A DNA stretch of 64,000 bases from Theobroma cacao (taxonomy: Eukaryota > Streptophyta > Magnoliopsida > Malvales > Malvaceae), in assembly GCF_000208745.1 (NCBI RefSeq), contig NC_030850.1, positions 8,519,980-8,583,979 of the forward strand, in the 5' to 3' direction. Each line of letters begins with the position of its first letter. Position 1 is the first letter of the stretch. The notes below the pieces were generated by a model. The model saw nothing but the letters and a program-made list of their open reading frames with translations. It made no database searches and was not told where the DNA came from. The translations under genes and the position numbers were made by a program. This document shows, piece after piece, positions 1 through 12,611 of this stretch.

Positions 1-37
1 GCTTCTACGGAGCTTCTTTACTAGTTTCTATTTATAG

Positions 38-124
38 GAAATCGGTGGAAACCAAATGGAGATTGCTGATGAGCAAATTAATGGCAATATTTATCTTCTA
101 ACACAAGATATGGACTGGGATTGA
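38..124 (+). CDS. possible last exon of an unidentified gene (partial)
   Basis: After a plausible splice acceptor (tttatag, ending at 38) there is a short open frame running to a TGA at about 122-124. It encodes roughly 28 residues ending in the acidic, aromatic sequence LLTQDMDWD. I do not recognise the family. The frame is too short to prove coding, and the rest of the gene would lie to the left of the window. It could equally be chance. Confidence 0.25.
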   Translation, partial: EIGGNQMEIADEQINGNIYLLTQDMDWD

Positions 125-3100
125 CAAATGACTCTAGAATTAACAAAAAGGAATGCAACTTTGTTTCACTTGCATCGAAAGAGACTGAAGTTTATGACCT
201 CGGATTCTTTGAAAAGATGTTTGAGTTCAAGTGTTTCGTGAGAAAGACAAAATATGAAGGCTGTCTTTCTTGAGAAAGAGAGTGAGAGAGAGAGAGAGAA
301 CAAATTTCAAATACTTTGCTAGTGAATCCTCCAAGTAAAGAGAGAGAGACCACCTTTTTTCATATGGTGAATTTTAGAAGTGAAGCAACAAAAGGGAAGC
401 AAACTATATATAATAAAATTAGTGGTCGACAAAGGGGGTGGGGAGACTTAATTAAAGAAATTAAAGGTGTAGACGTATATATTTAGTACGGTAGAGCAAC
501 TACCAGTTGCTTATAACATTAATGCGCGGGGAGAGACTGATGAACATGAAAGACAATATTCAAGGATAGTTTTTATTAAGGGTAGAGCTTGCTTTGCTTG
601 CACAATCAGCCATCAAGCTCAGGCCACGGAGGAAATGCACCTTTTCTTAAATCAGAATTAATTTCTCACTATTCCATTAGTCAGGTCTACTCTCCTTCAA
701 TAATGGTATTGATTCACAAAAATGTTAAATTAATTCCTCCAAATCCAATACTCAAATGGAAAAACCCCATATAATTTTCTTTTCTGACTTCAAAATTAAA
801 AGAATATAAGACAATAATTACTTTAATATCATATTAAATTTTAAAATGAATATTCAACTTAAAACCAACAATTAATACGTGAAAAATAAAATTATTATGA
901 TATTTCAATCAATTAACATCATATTAATAAATAATCCTAATTGACCAAAAAGAAGGAACGATTTAAATCAAAAGGGAAAGGACAGATATGAAATGGTTTC
1001 CAAAAACCAAAATAAGCACGACTGCGGCCGGGCAATTACAATGCTGCAGGACTGCAGAGCTTCTTTAGCACAGGTTATGAATTAAATGAACATTTTCATG
1101 CAATAAAACAAGGACAAGGGAGGTACTGAAAAGCTTCGTGGGATCATTTTGTTCACTGGTCTTATAAGGCACGAACGGAAGAGGTGCCTTGATGTTTCAG
1201 CTACCTACTTTACATGTTTACAGGGTTTGGGTGGGTGCCTTCGAGAGCTGTTGGCTGCTTTTTTCCTCTCTATATAATAGACTAGGTGATAGATTTGGTT
1301 GAATGAATTTGAACTAGTCAAAGTCTCTGTTCCTTTGAAAACATATTCTTGTTAAGGTGAAATTCCTTTTTCTTTTTCTTTGTGTGTGTGTGTGAGCTCA
1401 TCTGGAACTCTGACCAATGCCAATTGGAGGAAAGGTGGGTAGATCAAGGCCATGACACCTTTGATCTGGTCTGGCCTGGCTGCTGTTGCCAATGTCATGA
1501 AAGGAAAAGGTCTAATCTTACCATTGCGCTTAGGTGCTCAAGTCTGAAGAGGAGAGGGGAACCGGGGTTGGTTGCCAAATCAGGGCTGCAAGTGGCAACT
1601 GGCAAGGGCCTAAGTTACCTTATCCACACCAAATTGACCTTGCTGCCTTATATTTCATTTATTACCTAGTGTTGTAATATTTCGAACAACACAAACGCAT
1701 AAATTTTTAAAAGGTTAATTTATGTTGAATTATCAATTGAATAGTAAAATTCATACATAGTCCGTGAACTTGTAGGTAGGTTTCTTTTTCATGCATGAGA
1801 GATAGAATTTATGTTTATGACATCTTTTTATAATGTTTATGACATCTTTTTATAATATTTATGATTCATTCTTCCAGTGGTATGTTGTGCACATGTATGT
1901 CCATATATATACAGCACGAATCACTCCCATGTCATGCACATGACACTAATATAGGCAACTATATTTACATCATGCTTTTAAGTTTTAATCGAAAAATAGT
2001 GATGAATTTGAAATATTTTAAAAAGTAAAAGATGAAATCACAAGAATTTTATTTTTATATCGATAAATGAAAATGAAATTCTTACTCTTGTATTTAGTAT
2101 GAGTACAAGAAAAAAAATCCTTATAATTATTTACTAAAGCATCTGTATATTAATTCAACATTTTGGTGGGTACCTTGGAAAAAAAATGACTTGCTTCATC
2201 TAATATATGTCATTACCAACCTCATCGTTTTAACAATTGTTTCATTTAATTTATGTGTGTGTGTGTGTGCATGTATATATCAGTGTAGTATAGCTTTAAG
2301 TATTAGGGTAGGAAGCGGCAGGCGAGCTCACATTTCGTGACAAAATGAGCAAAGCGTTGACACAAGGAAACATTGTTTTGATCACAATAATTCTCAATAT
2401 TAATGGCCATGCCTTAACCCCTTAACTTCTCTTACCTAAACCTGGAACTAGCAGGCATTGATGTCTTACCGACTGATGGCATCTTCACCAATTCCATCTA
2501 CATATATACATATAATCCAACAAAAATAGAATCTTGGTTTTTTTCTTTTTTCCAGTATACATATATTTATTGTATAAAAATGACTCAGGCACACCATTAA
2601 TGCTGCTCATCTCACTACATCAGTATTTTGAATTTCAACCACAATCTGCAATTCAGGACAAGATTGACGATCGATGCCGACCGTTCAAACTCTTCTGAAA
2701 ATTTTTTTACTCCTCTTCCAGTCATTTAACAAAGCCTCTTTCCTCCCTTCACTATGGTGGGCTGTTTTTATTTATTTATTTATTTGTTTTTTGGCATTGT
2801 TTCAGCTTGAGTTGATCCCCCCCTGGCCTTATGAGATACATTTATTGTGTTTTTCATTAACTAAAGTAAAGAGAACACATACTCTATTACCGTCCAACAT
2901 AGTGTGAAATGAAGGAACATTGAGTTCGTTTCCTGTGTTTTTTACTTTGAAAGTTTCAACCCTGGCTGGCAGGCGGGCAGGCAGGCTCCATCATTAATTT
3001 GGGTTGGCGGAATTGTTATGGATATTTGATTGCCAAGACTACTGCTGTCTCTTCTACATTTAGTAAATAAAACCAGCTACTGAGTCTGAGTGGAATTGCG

Positions 3101-4230
3101 ATACCGTTAGATGGAACAAGTTTGCAGACGTACGTGGCATCTTCTTCACACATTTATTTTGTAGCCCACTGTTAGTTGATCTCTTACGGTGAAGAGACCT
3201 CCCAACCCGCTTACAAAGCACAACCAGCTTTTGTCACATCTACTACGACAGTGCAAAACAAAGTATATATATAAGTAAAATAACATGCACGAATAAAATT
3301 AATTTTATTTCTAATCTAGTTTTAATTAATTAATAGTATTATAATTTAATTTTACTTACTTAAAAAATAATTTAATTCTAATTAATAGTCTATTTTTAAT
3401 TATTTAGTAGAATTATAGTTCAACTCTAATAAATTAACAGTGTTGTAGTTTAATTAACCAATAACATTGTAGTGTAATTCTAACAAAATAATTTGCACAA
3501 TTGTTTTAACAGTAAATTTTATAATTTTTTTGCATTCGAGCATTGGGTTCATTAATTGTAGTATGATTCCCTTGATTAAAATAGTAAGATTCGAATATCT
3601 TTTCCCAAATCAAATTTGATTATCACTCAAGTCGCGTGTCTTAGTATGTCTTGCTTCATTAGTGATTGAGTTAGGGTAATTAATGGAATAAATCATTGAC
3701 AAATACCATATTATAACTTGAAATTAGAAAAAAAAAAAAGACAAAGGACTATAAAAAAGATTTAGATAATTGACATTGTTCACAAAATTAAAGTACTTAT
3801 TTTTAAGAAAATTTTGATAAAATTTATTTTTAAATCTCTTAAAAAATTATATTTATTTTAATAGAGTTGTATTATTGTATCATCTAATAGTGTATAGAAG
3901 CTGTACATTGTCATTGTATCAAATGAATGCCATTTGTCTATCATGTGACATGTTAATATATATTAATATGACATGATGAGATAACTATTTGATATTTTTA
4001 TTTTTAATCTCAATATTATATTAGTAGCATATGAGTATAAAATGATAGATTGTATTTTAATTAATAATTAACAATAAACTTATTTAACTTAAAATAAAAA
4101 AATAAATTAAATTAAAGACATTTATTTGATATTTTTAAATTGTTCATAAATTTTTTCGAACATTATCCCCTTAATCATCTCTTTTACAAACAACAACTCC
4201 TAGACCTCACGACGCAGCGTTTAGTGCTAT
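125..4230. other. intergenic, no gene recognised
   Basis: AT-rich DNA with simple repeats: GA-rich tracts near 280-350, and TG repeats at about 1381-1393 and 2255-2270. A GGCAGGCGGGCAGGCAGG-like tandem lies near 2970. The short open frames here (for example 1382-1669) show no family resemblance, biased composition or splice context. Confidence 0.6.
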
Positions 4231-4238
4231 CCCAAAAG

Positions 4239-4280
4239 TAGGGTTTCGGGATGCAGCAATCGGCAGTTGGGACTATAAAA
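4239..4280 (+). promoter_or_regulatory. telo-box plus TATA promoter of the snoRNA unit
   Basis: A telo-box (TAGGGTTT, 4239-4246) is followed by a TATA box (TATAAAA, 4274-4280). The TATA box is about 105 bases before the snoRNA candidate, which would put the transcription start near 4305. Telo-boxes upstream of a TATA box are a known feature of plant promoters for snoRNAs and ribosome-related genes. The pairing with this snoRNA is inferred from position. Confidence 0.5.
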
Positions 4281-4385
4281 GGAGACTCTAACCCCGTCGT
4301 TCGCGTGGGTTTTTCGTATCTCATTTCATTTTCTTTTCTGTTTTGGTCTTTTTAAAAGAATTGGGTTTGGTTGGATCATAATAAT

Positions 4386-4465
4386 GGATCAAATGATGAG
4401 TCTGAGAGACCAACAACATGATGGATTCGTACCATGATTCCTCGTATTTAAGTCTCTGATGATCT
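4386..4465 (+). ncRNA. box C/D snoRNA candidate
   Basis: An 80-nucleotide unit has a C box (ATGATGA, 4393-4399) and a D box (CTGA, 4456-4459). Bases 4386-4391 (GGATCA) pair with 4460-4465 (TGATCT) to form the terminal stem, with five Watson-Crick pairs and one G-U. An internal C'-like box (ATGATGG) lies near 4419-4425; a clean D' box is not obvious. Such RNAs guide 2'-O-methylation of rRNA or snRNA with fibrillarin in the nucleolus. The guide would be the bases just upstream of the D box (4443-4455), but I could not place its target. T-rich DNA follows. It is not inside a recognisable host gene, so it appears to be transcribed on its own. Confidence 0.6.
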
Positions 4466-4469
4466 CATT

Positions 4470-6003
4470 CTCTTTTTATTTTTTTTATTTTTTTGTTCTT
4501 TTACAATTTGATTCGAGGCCTTTTTTGTGTTTTTCCTCACGATAGCGGTTGATAAATGATAAATAAATGGAGCTTTTCCCTTTTCTTTAAAGAAAAATAA
4601 AAACTAGTTTTTGCTTCTAATGCAACAAATCGATCCTTGTTTTGCTGGGTTCTGAAATTGTGAAATCCTTCGGCCTTGTGAATGGCAAAAGGGTCACCAA
4701 TCCAAGATTTAACTGATTTTGATTCATTATATTCTGTTTGGAATCTGGATTTGGTTTGACCAAACTTGGCTACCTTGGCGGAGGTAAAGCATAGGATGCC
4801 CGATTTGAATAGCAAGTTAAATGTGATTAAGGGTGTAATTATGATAAGCCTAGGCACTAATTGATGCTTCCACAAGCCTTATATTGCAAGATAACACACC
4901 CAGCAAACCAATAAGTCCTTCACCATAAAATAAAAATGGACAGCTAATCTCAATTCTTTAGCTTAATGGTGTGATTCATGTATGCCCATCCAGCCGAAAG
5001 AAACAATATAAAAAGATTAACAAATGTCAACTTATTTTATTCACTTGTACATTTTTAAATTCAGTCGGTATATATGCTAAGATATGAAAGGTTGTTGTAG
5101 TTGTACCAAAGCAGAAGCAAATGCTTCTGGTTGTGGATAGTGCAAGGACGTGTATTCTCCAGAGGAAACAAAGCCACCAGCCTATTAAATATCATATAAA
5201 TCTTTTTGCAGTTGGGAGTGATTCAGGATTCAATTGAATCCCATTAGTTGCTCACTGTAACTCTTTGAGCAATAAGGAATATCATGCGCAACTGTTCCCT
5301 GGTCCGTGGTTGTCAGGTTAAAGTTAGAGATTAAGGAATGGTAGAGCTCCGATTCCGTGGCATCCAACAGAGATCAGGGAAGTTCGGGATTTATTATCTT
5401 TCAAGTTACATTGAGATCCAGATTTATGGAGCGTATTGTTGCTGCTAGCAACAACTATATCGTCCATGAGTAAACTAATTTTAGTGATATGCAATTTCCA
5501 GTTAGGAGCTAGTGAAGTCTCGTTGGAGAACAAAATTAGCCTCGTGATGATATAAAAAATTGCACAACTTGCTTGAACCATACGATACTTCGCTATGTTT
5601 GGAAATGTTTGCATTGCGCACGATTTTCCGATACAACTTTAAAATTTGTTCTTGTTTGTTTAATTAACCCTCAATATTTAAATCTGATGATTTTGAAAGC
5701 CTCATCCTTCGTTAGAGAGAGAGAGAAATCTGCATCACACTAAATAGCCTAATTACATTTATAACAAACTCATAAAACTTGTTCAACCAGAGCACTCTTA
5801 TCAGTGAACAGGGCAGTATCTCGTTATATCTAAGAAAATTAACAACAGAAGGAAGTTTGCAAGGAAAATTTGTACTTGAGATCAGTATTCATACATAGAC
5901 ATCTCATGCTTCAGTTTTATGGAGTGATACACCTTCTCTGGACTAAGCCTCCCTTCTTTGTGGTATGCAGGTAGATTCATCTAAGATCATCTTGCAAATC
6001 AGC
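4470..6003. other. region between the snoRNA and the SFT2 gene
   Basis: No convincing gene. The minus-strand open frames at 4537-4875 and 5324-5614 have no recognisable domain. The part near 5700-6003 is probably the 3' untranslated region of the SFT2 gene, which is read leftwards. Confidence 0.5.
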
Positions 6004-9000
6004 CTAAAATTCAGTGTCGAAACATGCTAACATGATCTTTGAGACCATGGACCTCGCAAAAGGGATGTAGCTCAAGCTATACCTATATATCAAGGAAATA
6101 AAAAAAAGGAAAAACATTAAGATCCAGACTTAAATGAAAACAAAGATATAATTCTTGGCAGCATGATGAATGACTCCTCAACCAGGAGTTCCACCAAACT
6201 AGGCAAGGGCCAATGCATCTATACATCCAAGAATTTTCACACCAAAAATTTTGTGGAACATCATGCTCTTCCAATCTTTGGTCATTGGCATTCTTTTAGT
6301 AGTGGTATATGTTGCTTAAACCATATTTGTCTCAAATGATGTACAGGACAGAACATAATTGTTTGGTTCTTTGGAGAACCATAACTCCTTTGTGATATGG
6401 TAAAATTAAATAGAAGCAACATATATTGAATTTGAATGTTTTTACATACCAAATCAGTGCACCAAATTCTAAAATGATGGCCAAAAGTGTCAATAGCTTG
6501 TTATGAACCTGCCCAATAAGATGGGAGAGTTAAGGTTATCACGTAACCTGTCACATCTTAAATTACTGAAAGTTTAAAAAAAGAAAAAGGGGGGCAGGAT
6601 GATAAAAATAAAAGACACAAGGCTAATACTGACTTACATAGAAAGCACAAAACAGAGCAATAATCATGCTTGCAAGATATATGGCCGTTGCATATATCCG
6701 AACAGGATCAAGCATCATTGACACCTGCCTTTTAGGGCCAATGAGGAATGCGGTGCTGCCATACAAAAGACTCCAACTTAGCATCTGAAATAAACACAAT
6801 ACCCACAAAGAAAAATTATAAATGGAAAGAAATGGAGCTACTTTGACGAGGGACTACATAACACAAAGAAGTTGCATAAACAAGCAACAAAGAAACCAGC
6901 AGTCTGTAAAAAGTTCGTAATCCACATATTAAAAGTTAAAGTGGCAAAGGTTGTCTCTCCCAACTCCCTTCCCTTTCCAGCAAGAGGAGGAGAGAAGATC
7001 AGAGGACACAAACATGACAACACAAAATTCTGGAACAAACTATTATATGGACATGGTAAGATATAATAACAAAAATATATATTTTCATACAGACATAAAT
7101 GCAGAAAGAGTCATAAAAGCTATTAAGGTTATTTTATTATCCTATAAATAATTTTTAAATAGTTTAAGTAGCCTTCAAATTTGGTTTTAAAAGAAGCTAA
7201 AACCAGAAAGCAAGCTGGCCCAATCTCCTGGCCGAAAAAAATCTGGACCAATATGGCTTAAAAAAAGTCACAAGCTTGACACACCCCAAATTTTAGACCT
7301 ACATCAATATAGGCATCTTTTTCTCACAGGTCATGCTTTTTCTTCCTAACCCAGTCACCACCATCAAGCAACTTCCTCTGTATCTTCTTCACTAGCTTCA
7401 GGCAACATGATAAATCAGAATCAACAAAGGCAAATGACATTAGTCATCACCTCAACAACTAAGTCAGCTCACTCCTATCTTTCTTTCTTCCTCTTCCTCT
7501 TCTTGAATATCATATCTTTCTCATCTCTCTTATCTCTATCTCCTGTAGGGACTGCTCATGTCACTGCTTCATCAGTGGCAGTGCTATCCCCTTTAAATCT
7601 CTTTTCAATTTTGAATCCCATGTCCACTCCAGTATCCATGCCTCTGCGACAAGATCTTTCATTTTTACTTTGCCACACCTGCCATGTAGTGATATTCCAT
7701 ATCCATGACAACCATGACCCTAATATGCCTAGGGGTGATGGATGTTCATGCTTCATAGGAAGGAATGAAAAACAAAGGTTCATAAATAAAAGTATGGACT
7801 TTTCCATAAAGCAAAAACCAATGAGTGAAATAAAAAGAAAATTAACAAAAGTAAGTAATAAACAGACTACATTCAATTTTAAGGAGCAAAGGTGACTAAA
7901 TTTTTAAAGTAATTTTGCCTAGCATTGAACCAGCAAAACTTCATTACATACATGAACCTCATGAACAAGAAGTAGAACATGAGCCCGTTGTAACTTTGCT
8001 AAGGATTTAACATCCTTTACTCAAAAAGAAATAAAAGACCAATAACTATTTATTTTGGGTAGTAATACGTTACGTAGAATAGTGAAAAGGGAATGAAGGA
8101 AAGTGGATGGGAGGAAACTAGGGAGGGAAAAACTCATTTCCCTAACATGTTTTGAAGAATGGAAACATACCATGCATCACACCAAAAAATCTACTCCCTC
8201 TATGGAAGGAAAATTAAAAGAACACACTCAACCCGGACTCCTTCCCATCCTCCCCAATGCTCTATGATCAGCTATTGAATTTCACAGTTTGCAAGTACCC
8301 CTTTGTTCCAGCTTCTCCTTCCCTCCAGCTAAACAGTGTGTCAATGAGAGGTGGAGGAAATCGCATGCACACTTAAATAATTTAAACAAGCCACCAAAAC
8401 CTATACCATGCACGAACAAAGCATACAAACAACTAAACCATGAGAACAGGTGACTATGTGCGCCTGCAGACACATGTAAATGCATAATCACACATGTTAT
8501 AGTTTAACCAACAAATTAGAAGCCTGACAAATAAATAAATAAATTTAGATACAAACCTTCCAAGTGAAAGCAAATTGCCAAATGTAAATGTGATTCCGAA
8601 CTTGATTGGATGGAAGAAAACAAGGATTGACTGTGAGATAAGCAAGAGAAAGGGAAATCAGATTATATTCAATAGCACTAAATTCAATGAAGCAAAATGA
8701 AGCAATATCACTACAAAAAAAATTTAAACCACTGCCCCATCACCAGAAAAGTGTTCAGAACTGAACTTCCAAATTTTTTTGGCAACACAAAAGAAATGAT
8801 ACCAATCACCATGATGATAACTGTAATGTGACTTATTTACACTTTCACAAGAAAATAATATTTTAGGGATGCTACCTCAACAATGCAAGCTAGGATACTA
8901 AACTTCCAAACTTCTCATGAAAGGAATGTACACATCAATAATAAATGCAACTTAAAACAAATTAACCGATAGCAAACACTTATATTGTGAAGACTGAAAA

Positions 9001-11054
9001 GTATGCAAGGTAAGAAATTTTAAATTTGTCATGATAATTTTGAAGCAGTTGTAAACAGTGAACATATTTCTTATTTCACATATCTCAATTTGTCAAGCGA
9101 ATGAGCAAGTTTCCACAGAAAAGAACTCATACTTCTCAGAGAAAGTTTCAAAACATGAATATATTGTGAGGAATTAAAACAACCAAATCACCTCATTGAA
9201 TCTGAACTTTGAAGAGTGTGATCAATATTACTCAGTATCAACCAAATCGCAGAATAGTAAAAAATTTTAGTAGGTCAATGGAACTATCATTAAGGAATTT
9301 TTTAAGCTTCATATCACCATATCTTTATCTCACCCAGTACATTACTCCACACATTTTTTGCTTCAAGAAAAATTAATTACTATGGAAAATGGTAATTTTC
9401 CAGGACAAAAGTCCGATACATTAGTTTAAAGAAAAGGTAGCACCATAATCATTGTAGTCTAAAACCTCAATGGTAGGTAACACTTATACATTAGGGGAAG
9501 TTCTTTAAAGAAACTACCAGCAAATAAATTATTTTGTGCAGCTTAGGCTATTGATTTTTGCAACATTTGGTGCATTTGGGGTTATTAAAAGTAAGCCTTC
9601 TATGATAAACAATGACAAATAACAGATCAGACAAATACTCAGTAGATAAAAACAACCATAAATCATTCATTAATCATGTAAGATCAAATTTGAAGCAGTT
9701 CACAGTTTCAATGCTTAATATATTTAACACATCAACTTAAATTTCAATTGTATGAAAGAAAAAATAGAAAAAAAAGGAAAGAAGAGAAGCGGGGAGAAGG
9801 TGGTCGGACAAAGTATACTAGATGAAAACAGAAGAATGCCACCCTTTCAGTCACATATCCTCTTTAGGCTCTTCTTGAAGTTAAAAGTATTTCGGTAGTA
9901 GGAGAAATAAATCAGTTCTCAGTTTAGTTAGTTGCCATTTAAAAATTGTTTCATCTAAGCAGTTACATCTATTTGAATGGCTATGTCATTGCATTGAAAA
10001 CCAATAAAAAAGGACTATAGTATACATAACAAACAATAAAAGAACAAATACTTACCAGGAGTGTACAAGTTAAACCAGCAACCAAACAGATTGCAAACCC
10101 ATAAAACCTCTGACACAAGAGAGAAAGAAAGATATTAGTTAAAATAATTAGATTCCGTCTGATTGTTACTAAATAATTAGATTCTGTTTGATTGTTACTT
10201 TTGCTATTTGCTTTTTACATCATAAAAAGTTGCTAGAAAAAAAAGCAGAGGGTAGGAAGCAAAATCGTAATTGATTAAAAATGAAGAAATTAATAAAATG
10301 CAACTCCGACTCTAACATAACTATTCTATATAAAGAGAAACATCATGCACTTTATTCTCCAAAAGCAAATTACATTTTAATTATTAAATCTTCAAAAATA
10401 GTTTTTTTTTTCTTTTTTGGTGCTGCCCAAAGGCATTTTTCCTTTATGAATTCTCGAAACAAAAAGCAAGTAGCAAAAGCAACAAGCAAATGTTAACTTA
10501 CAGAATTGCAAGTACAGTTAACGAAACACAAACAGAACGAAGTAAAAGACAAAAAATGGCGAAAGCTAAGGCATGTCAAGTCGATCATAGTCAAAACCTA
10601 GCTGCTGATTTTGATTATAACTTTGAAAATGCAAATTTTGATTATAACTATAGAACAACAAAATGAAACATTGGCAACAATGAGATCCCGGTTGCGAAAG
10701 CACCTGCAATTATACAGAGTATCAGGTATTGGGAAAAGAGGAATCCACATTGAATGTTTTCAAGCCAATTGAAAAGTGACCCAGATCTTAAGTCTGAAGA
10801 AAATTATTCAGATTCCAACAGTTGGAAGGAGAGCTAGCAATTTAACCGGAGTTCAGTTGGAAGAAGCAAGTTAAGAGAAAGCAATATTAAAAAAAGAAAG
10901 AAACCTGCTTGGTGGTCAAGGTGCACTGGCGATTGAAGTCGTCCATGAAAGAGAAAGAGTTCCCTTCTTCTAATGCAGGCTGTTGCTGGTCGTCATCCCC
11001 CTCCATTCCTACCAGCATTTTCATCTTCTCAAACGCATGGTTCATCTTCTCCAT
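6004..11054 (-). CDS. SFT2: SFT2-like vesicle transport protein
   Basis: A Got1/SFT2-family tetraspanning membrane protein of 177 residues. The family acts in fusion of vesicles from endosomes with the late Golgi (known from yeast Sft2). Six coding exons in transcript order: 10905-11054, 10056-10109, 8557-8630, 6638-6755, 6450-6508, 6004-6082; these sum to 534 bases. The N-terminus (about 50 residues) is acidic and cytosolic. Then come four hydrophobic segments: FYGFAICLVAGLTCTLL, the GITFTFGNLLSLG stretch, IYATAIYLASMIIALF, and LLTLLAIILEFGALIWYSL. Family signatures are FFHPIKFGITF and FLIGPKRQ. The protein ends in ACFDTEF. All introns have GT-AG borders; the Ser codon after LLSLG is split between exons 3 and 4. 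The ATG at 11052-11054 is the first of the frame and gives the usual family length. Confidence 0.92.
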
Positions 11055-11059
11055 CTTTC

Positions 11060-11700
11060 TCTCTCGTTGGATGGGGTTGGATCTGATCTACCTCTCTACT
11101 TCATGTTATCGATTTATTTCTTCATATTTGCTTAATCTGTCGCTTTAATTTTAAGAAAACTTCGAAAGCTACAATACTCCTGCGTCCTGACTTCTTTTAT
11201 AGTTTGGGCCCAACTCTGCCGTCATCTGGGCCTCTTGTTATCCTTTTGGTTAAATGCCATCTTGGGCTTCTCTTTTTTGGGTTCATTGTCATGTCGGACT
11301 CTACCTTATGCCCTACTTACGTTTTTTATAAAGTACTTTTCTTAAATTGGCTCGATGCATAAGACGTTTTTGAAAATAGACTTCTCTATAATTTTAATTA
11401 TTTTTAATTAAAAAAAATAAAATTTAAATAAAATTATCCTTAATGAAATCGACTCATTCATTAAGATCTGTCCCTCAATCCGAAACCTATTAATGGGTCA
11501 CGAGTCAAGTATGTTAATATGGTCCACAACTTGTCAGTTCTCATCGACAGAACGTATATTTCCTCAGAAGCAATTCTGTCAAAAGCATTCCTTTTCAGTT
11601 CAACTTTTGAGCATTTTCGCAATGGTAGGAGCATTTCAGAGTGATTATTATTCACATATAGGTAGTTCACACATTGAACAGTGAGAGGAAGTTGACATTA
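11060..11700. other. SFT2 upstream region / left flank of the mobile element
   Basis: Contains the presumed 5' untranslated region and promoter of the SFT2 gene, then AT-rich DNA leading into the repeat array. The open frames on both strands near 11460-11680 overlap each other and match nothing I know. Confidence 0.4.
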
Positions 11701-11899
11701 CGCGAAGAAAGGTATAATTTTTTTTATTTTATTTTGAACCATATGAAGAACTGGTTATTCTTCATTTTTAGGGCTTAGGTTTTTGAGCATAAACCTATAC
11801 TTATTGCTTGTTCATATTGATGTTCTTGTTGTTTGAAATTGTTGAATATAAACATGAAGGTGGTATTGTTGGTGTTGTTACGGTGGAAAGGTCACCATG

Positions 11900-12345
11900 C
11901 ATGCGTGAGTGGTTGATATGTATGCGTTATGACCCTTTGATAGGAATTGGGTTGAGGATTTAGATATTGTGTGACTAAGGGCTTGCTTACGTGGTTGGCA
12001 CCTTAGTGACTGGATTTTTGCATGGGGTCACTTAAGATTTGCGTGATTGCATAAAGGTTAAACTTTGCGTGACTGATTGATAGGTCTCTGCGTGACTAAT
12101 TGATAGGTCTTTGCGTGATTGGTTTCTAGGTTACTGCGTGAATATTGTTCAAGCATGACGTCAGTTAGTGTGTTTGTGATTCAATTAGTTGTTCTTAGCA
12201 TTGCGTGACTTGTTTATAGATCATTGCGTGATTTAATGTTAGTAATTGTGTGACTATTTGATAAGGCATTGCGTGACTCTTTTTGTATGAAGTTGCACGA
12301 GTGTCATAAGTGCATGAAATTTATCTGTATGGCATTGCATGATCG
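11900..12345 (+). repeat. left subterminal array of GCGTGAC repeats
   Basis: At least nine degenerate copies of TTGCGTGACT or GCGTGATT are spaced about 20-50 bases apart, several followed by GATTGATAGGTCT- or TTGTTTATAGATC-like sequence. The same units occur reverse-complemented at 16840-17060. Confidence 0.75.
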
Positions 12346-12611
12346 ACATTGGGTTCATTTTGTATTGTCTTAGGTCAACTGTAATGCTTTAATGTGTATA
12401 TGTTGATTTTCTTAATAATCCATGCTGGATAATTACATTAATTATTTTGTTTCAGGGTTGTCTAAAAACAGTTAAAGCTATTATGAGGGTTATTTTTTTA
12501 GTGAGCTTCTAAGGAGGGCTATTTCGTAGAAATTCCTTTTGTTATTTTGTTAATCTACAATAATAGTATTAACATGACTAAAATGGGAATATTATCTGCT
12601 ATATGTTGCAG

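Noticed and set aside
1020..1270. Possible microRNA precursor in a GC-richer patch
   Set aside because: No convincing long foldback and no match to mature plant microRNAs that I know.
1382..1669. 95-residue plus-strand open frame
   Set aside because: No recognisable domain, it overlaps a TG microsatellite at its start, and there is no splice or conservation support.
4537..4875. 112-residue minus-strand open frame right of the snoRNA
   Set aside because: Composition and content look random and no family is recognised; it lies opposite a probable plus-strand transcript.
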